A DNA stretch of 64,000 nucleotides from Takakia lepidozioides. Its lineage: Eukaryota; Streptophyta; Takakiopsida; Takakiales; Takakiaceae. Position 1 is the first letter of the stretch, and each line of letters opens with the position of its first letter. The stretch spans positions 14,694,001-14,758,000 of the forward strand of contig CM060731.1 in the NCBI GenBank assembly GCA_030704615.1, read 5' to 3'. The notes beneath the pieces were generated by a model, which did no database searches, had not been told where the DNA came from, and saw only the letters and a program-made list of their open reading frames with translations. Positions 43,646-52,149 of the stretch are shown piece after piece. The position numbers and the translations under genes were made by a program.

Positions 43646-44618
43646 CCGTTGGCTCTGCCACATCCTCTTCTCCTTCTTCACCTTCCGCTTCAGAAACTGG
43701 AGTTCCTGCTTTTGGTGTTCCATGCCAACTCTTATCAAAGATTTCTGTCAAATCTTTTATCCAGAGATGTACCTCAGATCTTTCACCTCGTGATTGATCT
43801 TCTTCCTGTACCAATTCCCTTAATCTTTCTTGCAAAGAAACAGAAGGAGTGGCATCCAACTCTAGTTCTTCCGGTATGGGTGATGTACTCTTTGATCTTA
43901 ATGGTGTGAGAGGTCCAGATGATTCCCCTATGTCTATTCCTCTCTCCCAAAGATATGGATAATTAGCTTTCAGATAGCTTTCTCTTTTTGCTGAATATCT
44001 CTGGCGTCTAGCTTCTCTTTCATCACTCATGTCCCATGTCTTTCATTTCTTTTAATGTGGCAATAACCAAAACTCTCTTCTGTAATATCTCTCGTATATG
44101 CCTGGGTTTCTTTCAAGCTTCAATGCACCCTTGGCTATACTTGAAGTCTCCGTTACCATATAACCATATGGCAAACAAGTCTGGAAAGCTGTTCTTGGTG
44201 TGAGTTTGATCCACAAAATATCCTTTGGAATCCAATTCTTTACCAGTACAAGCTCTTCATGCATATGAGTATAAACATTCACCTTTCTTTCTTCCCAGCC
44301 TTCAAACTCTACTCGCTTAATGGATAGCAATGCTATCACAGTAACCAACGTGCTCTTCCTCTACAGGCTACCTGATAAATCTTTATCACTCCTTTCTCCA
44401 GACCCCATTCCGGATCAGCATCATGCACTCGCTTAAGAATATTTTCTTTACAACCGTCTGGCAATTCCAAGAACCTTTGAAAGAATTGTTTGGACAATCT
44501 TTCTTCCTTTGTTCCACAGGGAATTTGATTCACTTCAAATTCTTTAATGGTCCAACCACCATGATCCCACCATCACATCTGGTTGTTCATGACTCAGTTC
44601 CCCAGTATGGTTGCCAAA
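43623..44618 (-). pseudogene. Internal 5' part of a related LTR element on the minus strand
   Basis: Minus-strand frames 44533-44336, 44348-44052 and 44030-43623 encode the same kind of leader protein as element H (compare LVLVKNWIPKDILWIKLTPR with EYWIPKDLLQVSYT), then a Glu/Ser-rich protein starting MSDEREARRQRYSAKRESYL. The primer site, TGGCAACCATACTGGGGA on the minus strand, lies at about 44597-44616 next to the LTR. The sequence joins element H head to head near 43640. Confidence 0.7.
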
Positions 44619-45582
44619 TGTCGGGCGACTTTTACTCACCCATCCCTTCGCTATTCCGAGGCGGAAACTCCAAGATAGAAGAGTTGGAAATCTCTAAGTA
44701 CTCAGCCCGCGCAGAACAATCAGTCATGACCTACAGCTAGTGTATCATGGGGGTGTTTCCTATTTGTTTCCCTTTCTGCATTCATGTTAGCTACCTTACC
44801 ATTACTAATTAAGTATCAGTTTGCTTCATCAATCTATCGGATTCCATCAACCCATCCATTCATTCCACAGCTTCACTCAGATCTCTCTACACAATGTGAT
44901 TGTATCGTATAAGTATCAGATTATGATTTATCAGGTATCAGGCCGAAGCCATTGTGTCTCTAATCTGCTCTACAATATCACTACAGCTTTGCATATAACA
45001 AGCATCTACTAATCATCTTTCCTCCTTCACCGTGCTCTCCATCTTTACTCTCCGTCCGATCCCCTCTCATGCATGACCAAGAACTCCCCCCCCTGAAGTG
45101 CTTCCAAGAATATATATATGTATGTCCCCTTCTCAGTCCTTGTTTCTCCCTTTATCTTCCTACCCGTGGCTCTAACCGTTTCCCTCACTAACCGTCGTCC
45201 GTGAACTAACATGTTCCATTTGCAGGTGTTGTTCCCCACAGTCGTTCCCTGCCCTGCTCTCCGTTCCCTATGGTCGTGACAGCTGTGTCAAGCTGTGACT
45301 GGCTGTGTGAAACTGTGACGGGCTGTGACTGGCTGTGCGACTGTGTTTGGCTGTGTCGGCTGTGACTGGCTGTGTTGGCTGTGATGGCTGTGTCGGGCTG
45401 TGACGAGCTGTGCTAACTGTGTCTGGCTGTGTCGGCTGTGACGACTGTGACGGACTGTGTAACCCCCCTCTACAGTGCGCTGCTGTCACCCCTAAGGCTC
45501 CTGTTGGTCTCAGTCTGTGCAAAAATTAAGGGTACCCTACAGATCCCGTATAAGTGTCTAAGTCCCAGACAGTCCTCTAACA
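44619..45582 (-). repeat. 5' LTR of the minus-strand element (LTR family G)
   Basis: The 964-bp LTR begins, on the minus strand, TGTTAGAGGACTGTCTGGGA and ends GTCGCCCGACA, next to the primer site. Its first about 650 bp are shared with 62235-62884 in opposite orientation, nearly identical; a 64-codon open frame inside both copies has the same sequence. It contains a minisatellite of GGCTGTGAC-like units at about 45283-45460. The outer flank is CATAT (45583-45587). Confidence 0.9.
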
Positions 45583-46995
45583 CATATCTTGGGAGATCGT
45601 GAATGACCACATCAAATCCGGAAGAATGTAGGTGTTGCGTTCCTTTAGCTTCTTCGAGAGATAGCTAAAGAATCCGTCAATATCCTCATGGGTGTGCCCG
45701 ACCATGAGAAAATCTAACTGGATCTCTTCAAAGGCATCTTTGGCAGTGAGGAGGGTAGGGAAATCAAGCATCCATCTGTTCTTATTGTCCTTGGCGGAGT
45801 TGTCCATCTGCAAATAAAGTCGTCTAAGAAGTGGTCGAGCACCACGTTTATCTTGCGGCGTGCAGGGTTTCAGAGCCTCCAAACATCTCGATTTACCTCT
45901 CATGAGCGTTTCAAACTGCAGTATCGAAAATGTTCATGGATTCCCGGCATGTCGCCTTTTCAAGTTGGCGCAGGCAATGAGCCAACGACCCAATTGTGAA
46001 GTTTGAATTTCCCTTCCAGAACTCAAGAGAAAATTGAGCGTAAGCTCCATCATCGTGTCCGTGTGTGAGGAATTGCACCGTTTGCAAACACATTGTCATG
46101 TCATTGAACTACTTCCAGCCACCGCGCTGCTGCCTCCTCCATCCGGGCAACTGACCCAATCCCAAGACCATTTTGTTCGTCGTATGTAGCCTCGGAATAG
46201 TTGTTTTCCTATGATCCATCTTATTGTGAATAATACACAGGAACTCCTCCGGAATCATAACGGACTCATTCCTCTAGCTATGGTACAACCTTCTGCATGA
46301 CTCTTGATGTCTCAAGTGCATATCAAGCGCCCACTTATGTGCGACATGTTCGGTACTCCTCTTCTTGATCAAGTCCTTCAACATCTCGCATTCTGTGCAC
46401 TTAGGAAATGTGCTTCCGGTTTTCCGAACCTCCACGTTATGAAATATTGGATTCCGGATGCGGCTTACAGTGGGCTGCAAGGCTCCTTTCAAACCGAGAA
46501 GTCTGTTCGTCTGCACCCCAACTCCCCAATAATGTCAACGTCCACTGGGTAGTGGAGGTTCTACAAAGTCGAAGAACAAGAATGTATGATGGCATCAACA
46601 CGACTAAAATCAGCCACAGTATTTTGAAACAGGAAATGAGGACATGGAAAAAAAATCATCTCGTTGGACTCCTCTCGAATTCTCTTCTAGTTCATTTCGG
46701 GTGGCAAAACTCTCAAAGTATCCCAACGTCCCTCTGCCATGCAACGTGTTTTGTGAGGCATAAGGTCAGTATTGGCATTGATAATGGACATAATGTTCTC
46801 CTCTGCCTGGAGTGTCCTTGGTCGAGGCCGCTTGACGCCACGATTTCCGTGCAAAGATGACAAATAGCTCTCTTTACTGAGCTTTTTGTACTCCATGTAC
46901 GTTGACCTTCCAATTCCGTGTATTATCCACCATGCTTTCTCACAAACACCAACACCCTCTATCGTAACATATGACCTGCCCGATGCCTCTTCCAT
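45583..46995 (-). pseudogene. N-terminal and central part of a DUF7869-type gene, cut by an LTR
   Basis: Minus-strand pieces in order: 46995-46687 (VCEKAWWIIHGIGRSTYMEY, HGNRGVKRPRP), 46516-46274 (PKCTECEMLKDL, HLRHQESCRRLY), 46099-45911 (MTMCLQTVQFLTHGHDDGAY) and 45903-45583 (LQMDNSAKDNKNRWMLDF, FLMVGHTHEDIDGFFSYLSK). The D-N-x-x-x-D-N-K-N-R and V-G-H-T-H-E-D-I-D motifs are those I associate with DUF7869, found in many repeat-like plant genes. Gaps between pieces could be introns. The frame ends at SQDM exactly where the LTR begins. A transposon-related role is suspected, not shown. Confidence 0.6.
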
Positions 46996-47117
46996 GATAT
47001 GAAGTCATTTTGAAACATTCAATCCAAGTTCTCTCCTTTCATCGAATGACGAACCCCAAGTACGAATTGCCAAGGTCCTTCTCCAATCAAAATACTGGCA
47101 GCACTGAAGCTTACAGC
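46996..47117. other. Short upstream flank between the DUF7869-type gene and LTR B
   Basis: No coding sequence. It ends in ACAGC at 47113-47117, the same pentamer that flanks LTR A on its outer side. Confidence 0.5.
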
Positions 47118-47748
47118 TGTCAAGGACGAGAACATGATTGAACACAAACAAGAGATCAGACTAGAGGTACAAGACTAGACAAGAAGTCAAGGTCGGCGTG
47201 GCCGAATGCATGATGAGTAAATAGGAATCAAGACGATCTTATAAACAATGAACAAGAGTACGAGATATTGGAACACGACTTGAATACTGGAATGCTGGAA
47301 ACTGGACTGGAGTACCAGATACTGGAAACTGGGCTAGAGTACTGGGAACTGGAAACAAGAGTAGCTTGAACTGGTGTTGGCGAGACTGAAGAGTGTCCAG
47401 TCTCGCCTCCTACATATAGTGACTATTAAGAAGTTCCCTAAGAAGCTTCCCCTATGGAGGTTTCTTGATGGAGAAGTTTCCAAGATTAAACAAAGGTTTC
47501 TTGATGGAAAAGCTTCCTTAAACAAAGGAGGTATCTTGATGGAGAAGTTTCATCCAAAAGAAGCTTCCTGAGCAGTTTCCCAAGTTACTCTTGGTAATTT
47601 GGTAAACTCTTGATAACTTGGTAAGTAATGGTAAATCATGGTAGATCACGGTAAATCATGGTAAGTCATGGTAATTTTTGGTAACATGGTAACTTGGTAA
47701 CTTCTGGTATTTACTCCTGGTAAGTTCATCTGGGCTTTGTCCATGACA
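47118..47748 (-). repeat. LTR B: 3' LTR of a gypsy 2 copy
   Basis: The 631-bp sequence matches LTR A (26827-27452). Its inner neighbour at 47749-47762 is TCACCCCCTCCTCT, on the minus strand a polypurine tract (AGAGGAGGGGGTGA) directly before the LTR, which marks it as the 3' LTR. Outer flank is ACAGC. Confidence 0.88.
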
Positions 47749-47803
47749 TCACCCCCTCCTCTAGCGCCGAGTTCTTCGAGGAGCAGTAAAATCTTGGACT
47801 TGC

Positions 47804-48322
47804 TTAGAGTTGGGAAAAATCCAAAATCCGGCGAATGGTACTTGCCAAGTATTCGGCTCTTCGTTCTTGACTCAAATGATTTATAGGTCTGTGCAACCAT
47901 CGATAGTGTCCAACACCTTGAACTTGGGACCACGCAGTGATTTGAGTATTCTGATTTTTGAAGCTGCCTTCAAACATGATTTCGTTGTCCTCTGGGTCCG
48001 AAGCATCAACCTCCAACATAATTATCAGACTTCGAGTAGGCTCCATTTGCCGTCGTACGGGGTCCTGACGAGGAAGTATGCGTCGCATTGGTGGCCCATC
48101 GTCTCGAGAGCGTCGACGTGATGTTGAAGGTCGTGAGAGTCGGAACGGCTGATCTGATAATTGGGTAAGCGACAACTCCAATGTATCTGGTTCCTGTGAC
48201 TCCATGCTGCCAATACAATATTCAAGAGTGTTGGAAGTGCTGGAAGTGTAGCTATATATACTGATGTGTGGTGCTCCTCCCTCCTTAGTGTGTATCAGGT
48301 ACATTGAATATGGAGTCTTCAC
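47804..48322 (-). CDS. Extra ORF between chromodomain and 3' LTR of gypsy 2
   Basis: An uninterrupted 172-codon frame follows the pol stop (about 48350). It opens with GTG; the first ATG codons are inside (MYLIHTKEGG and MESQEPDTLEL). The protein is polar, with a basic RPSTSRRRSRDDGPPMRRIL stretch and an acidic VDASDPEDNEIMFEG stretch, ending RRILDFSQL. It is not recognised. Most chromodomain gypsy elements have nothing of this length between pol and the LTR, so it is either an accessory protein or a long 3' untranslated region open by chance. Confidence 0.4.
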   Translation of the reverse strand: MKTPYSMYLIHTKEGGAPHISIYSYTSSTSNTLEYCIGSMESQEPDTLELSLTQLSDQPFRLSRPSTSRRRSRDDGPPMRRILPRQDPVRRQMEPTRSLIIMLEVDASDPEDNEIMFEGSFKNQNTQITAWSQVQGVGHYRWLHRPINHLSQERRAEYLASTIRRILDFSQL

Positions 48323-48349
48323 CTTGAAGCTAACTTGGCTGACATCATC

Positions 48350-49680
48350 GTTGTGACGTCTTATTGACGTGTAGCTCGGGGCTTAGCTGGATATCGTTGA
48401 TGAAACTCTTGGACTTTGTCAGATGCATTGGCGAGGTTGGATGAAGGTTCCCACGTTCGTTCGCTGATGTTATAGCCTTTCCAATGTACGAAATACTCAA
48501 GTCATTTATACTTGATGCGAGAGTCTAGGACTTCGTCGACTTCATACTCAATTTCCTGATTGACTTCAATTGGTGGAGGTGGTACGGAGACTCTCCCTGG
48601 AATATTCGATGGATGATACAACTCCAATAATGAAACATGAAAGACTGGATGGATGCGCATACTTCGTGGGAGTTCGAGCCGAAAACTGACCGGATTTATT
48701 TGTCGAATAATTTTGAATGGTCCCAAGTGTTGATAATCCAACTTCATTGATGGTCGCGAGGTTTGTATGTCCCGTCAAAGAAGCCACACACGATCTCCGA
48801 CCTTGAACTGGGGTTGGAGTTGGCGACGTTGATCTGCATATTCCTTGTATTGTTCTTGAGCTTCTGCGAGGTGGAATGTAAGCTCCTTGTGAATCGTAGC
48901 AAGATGAGTAGCAAGGTTTTCTTCAGCAAGGCTTCCAACAGTCTTCATGTGGAAAGGGTTTGCTCGAGGTTGATGACCATAATTAGAGAAAAATGAAGTT
49001 TGCTTGGTCGAAGAATGTATAATGTTGTTATAGGCAAACTCAGCCAATGACAGAAGATCCGTCCAATTATCTTGGTGATAATTTTCGTACAGTGAAGATA
49101 CTGCTCCAAAATCTGGTTTACACGTTCGGTTTGACCATCAGTCTGTGGATGATTAGCTGTAGAGAGGTTGATCTTAGTATCCAATATGTGAAATAATCCC
49201 CTCCAGAATTTTGATATGAACTGTGGTCCTCGATCAGATACGATGTCTTCGGGAGTCCATGAATGCGGTAGATATTATTGAGGAAGAGTCTTGCAGTTTC
49301 CTCGCCGATAACCGTCTTATTACATGGAATGAAATGTGTCATCTTTGTAAAATGATCTACAATAATAAGGATTGAATCGGTGGTCTTGGAAATTGGAAGG
49401 TCCGTAATAAAGTCCATAGACACGGACGACCATGGACCCTTGGAATGGGTAATGGTTGAAGAAGGCCGTAAGGTCGATGTCGTGGTCCCTTTGCTCTAGC
49501 ACACGTGTCATAAGATTTTATAAATTCTTTCACGAATTTCCACATCTGCGGCCACCAATAATCCCTGGATATCAATTCCATTGTTTTGATGAAGCCGAAA
49601 TGTCCTGCAGCCGGAAGATCATGACATGTTTGAAGAATTTCTTTATTTGATGGCATTGTCATGTAGGAGTATGATAATTT
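48350..49680 (-). pseudogene. gypsy 2 pol 3' part: integrase and chromodomain (disrupted)
   Basis: Minus-strand pieces: 49662-49357 with the HHCC finger (HDLPAAGHFGFIKTMELISR, SYDTCARAKG); 49423-49118 with the first core Asp (MDFITDLPIS); 49184-48945 with [13 protein letters not shown], the core Glu region; 49047-48775 ([30 protein letters not shown]); 48747-48502 ([24 protein letters not shown]); then, after one TGA, a chromodomain at about 48495-48390 (EYFVHWKGYNISERTWEP). Several frameshifts are present. Upstream of 49680 a different family begins, so reverse transcriptase of this copy is missing. Confidence 0.85.
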
Positions 49681-49689
49681 ATCATTATT

Positions 49690-52095
49690 CTATGTCTGGA
49701 AAAAACAGTGTTGTGACAGCAAAAAATGGACACTGTAGGCTGCAATCACCCATGTTATCAAATAGTATTTGATTGGCCATTGCCAATCATCTTGATCTTG
49801 ATTCTGAAGGTCTTCTAATTCTTCTACGTGCGGTGACTGCATAAGTCTCAATGCTAATGTTGGTCATTTCTTGATCAATTGGCTCCTCGTTTTCTTTGTC
49901 ATGCTTTTCGTGTTTTGACTCTTCTTCAATAATTGGTCATTCATCAAGGGGTTCATCCTCATCTGATGAGTCTTCTTCTTCATCATTGTCATCCATTAGT
50001 TTCAGTGCATCTGGAAGGTCATAGTCTCCTTGGAATACTCATAGAGCGTCTAGAGGATTTGTCTCTTCATCTTGTGCTTCTGGTTGAACAACAAACAGAA
50101 ATGCTTCGGGAAGTTGATCCTCTACTCCTGTGGCTGGTTCTCCAGTAGTAAGTCTTGATAGATGATCTGCTGTAACATGTAATCTTCCAGGTTTATGAAC
50201 CACTTCAAAATCATACTCATGAAGAAGCAATAACCATCGAGCAACCCTGCCACTAGCTAGTGGTCGATTAGCTAAATGAACTAGAGCCTGATAATCAACA
50301 ATAAACTTAAAGCGATTGCCAAGTAAATAATGCCGAAACTATTGAACAGCATAAATCATTGCCAATGCTTCCCTTTCCGTGGTACTATAGTTTTTCTCAG
50401 CTGCTGTCAGCAATCTGCTTGCATAATAGATTGGTGAATCTATTGTGCCTGTCACATTCTGGGCCAGAACTGCCCCCAAAGCATTGCCTGATGTATCACT
50501 GTGTACATGAAATGATAAATCCCATCTTGGATTTATTAGAATTGGTGCTGATGTGAGTGCCATTTTTAGTGAATCAAATGATTCCTGGCAAGCTGGAGAC
50601 CATCGGTATTCGACATCTTTCTTCAACAGTCTATAGACTGATGCCGCTTTGTGATCATATTTGGCCATGTACCTTCTGTAATAGCTTGTCTGCCCCAACC
50701 TCTTGAGTTTCTTGGGATTTTCTGGTGGTGGTATTTTCTAGATAACATCCACTTTCTTCGGATCTACTAGAATTCCCTGTTGGCACACAATGTGTCCCAA
50801 CAGTAATCCTGAATTCACACAAAATATACATTTTTCCGGATTGAGACTTACTTCATTGTCTCTGCAGGCTTGTAGGCAAAGTTTTAACTGTGCCAAATGT
50901 TTGGATGTCTGTCCGAAGACACTGAAATCATCCAAGAATACCTGCATAAAATCATTGAGATAACTCTTGAATATCTCAGATACTGCTCGCTGAAACGTGG
51001 CTGGTGCGTTGCAAAGTCCACATGGCATGACTTTGTAAGCATAGGCTCCTCATTCAGTGATGAATGCGGAGTGAATGCAGGGTTGACTGGACCAAAATGG
51101 ACGTTATCAGCACAATTTTAGATGACTGCAATTGATGGTGTCATCAATTGAAATTGAATTAACTCATTAAAACCAGAAAATATATATGTCATTGGATTCC
51201 TAGCTTCAATACGCACCCATAGCAACTCTCCAATCATGAATCCAATAAGAAATGACTCCGCTATGGACTTTTGAACATCGTCATTGTGGACCGTTACCGC
51301 AATGAATGGAATTACAATGGACTCAAGATCTCCTATGTGACATTGATGAATTCCACTGAAATTTGGACATAAGGTAGCCATTTCGGTCCACATCATAGGT
51401 ATGGATTTGAAGTGGCAAAATCATTTGTCATTTGACTCATATGGACTAATATATGTAAAACAAATAGGCGTTTTTTGAAAAGTCCATAGCTCATCTTGAT
51501 TTTTGGATTTTGGGTCACTTTTTTTCTAGAAGTATAAAAACCTATAATCTTCAATGGCTAGGTGTCATATTGAAATGTTTTTGTAAACTCTAATTTTTAG
51601 TTTTTCATAATTCTCTAAATAATATACTAAAATATTTAATGAATTATATCTTTAATATTTGGGGTAGGACTCTTTACTAAATATGTTCAGTATACCATTA
51701 TCTATCACTAAATTTTTTTTTGGGATAGTATCCTCAACTTTGTTTTTTGGTCATGACTTTCATGGAGCAGGATCTGCCGTTTTTGGTCCACTCAATCTTG
51801 CAACTGCCGTGCGGTCTTTTCTCGGTCTTCTTCTGCCATCTGTACCTGATTGTACCCACTGAACCCATCCATGAATAAGTACATCTCATGTCCTGCCACT
51901 GTGTCCAACACTATCTCTGTGAAAGGTAGTGGAAAAGGGGTCTTTCTTGGTTCCTGCGTTTAATTTGCGGTAGTCCATACATACTCGTAATTTACCATTC
52001 TTCTTGAGTACTATCACAATGGGTGATAACCATTGTGGTGTCTCTACTGGGTATATGAATCCTGCATCCAGTAGCCTCGAGAGAAACATCACCCT
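49690..52095 (-). pseudogene. Tat/Athila-like gypsy, copy F1: reverse transcriptase and RNase H, interrupted
   Basis: Minus-strand pieces: 52098-51886 (YPVETPQWLSPIVIVLKKNG, CMDYRKLNAGTKKDPF), then the 740-bp insertion (51070-51809), then 51028-50738 (PCGLCNAPATFQRAVSEIF, QVFLDDFSVFG, catalytic x-L-D-D), 50698-50339 (GQTSYYRRYMAKYDHKA, YYASRLLTAAEKNYSTTERE) and 50230-50039 (ADHLSRLTTGEPATG). It matches copy F2 at 53662-55030 domain by domain. No gag, integrase or LTR belongs to this copy. Left border with gypsy 2 near 49680. Confidence 0.8.
51070..51809. mobile_element. 740-bp insertion with imperfect terminal inverted repeats in F1 reverse transcriptase
   Basis: Compared with copy F2, the reverse transcriptase is interrupted between two copies of TGCGG (51065-51069 and 51810-51814). 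The ends are imperfect inverted repeats: GCAGGGTTGACTGGACCAAA near 51077 and, reverse-complemented, GCAAGATTGAGTGGACCAAA near 51802. The interior is AT-rich and carries no recognised transposase; a 92-codon minus-strand frame at 51118-51396 has no known domain. It is best described as a non-autonomous DNA element of uncertain superfamily. Confidence 0.7.
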
Positions 52096-52149
52096 CAAGC
52101 AATTTTCCTAACAAATACTTGGAAGGACGAAAAGAGCTCAAAGAGAGTC

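Noticed and set aside
45045-45239. 64-codon frame on the minus strand, identical to one at 62606-62800 on the plus strand
   Set aside because: Both lie inside LTR family G; identity reflects recent LTR copies, not a conserved gene.
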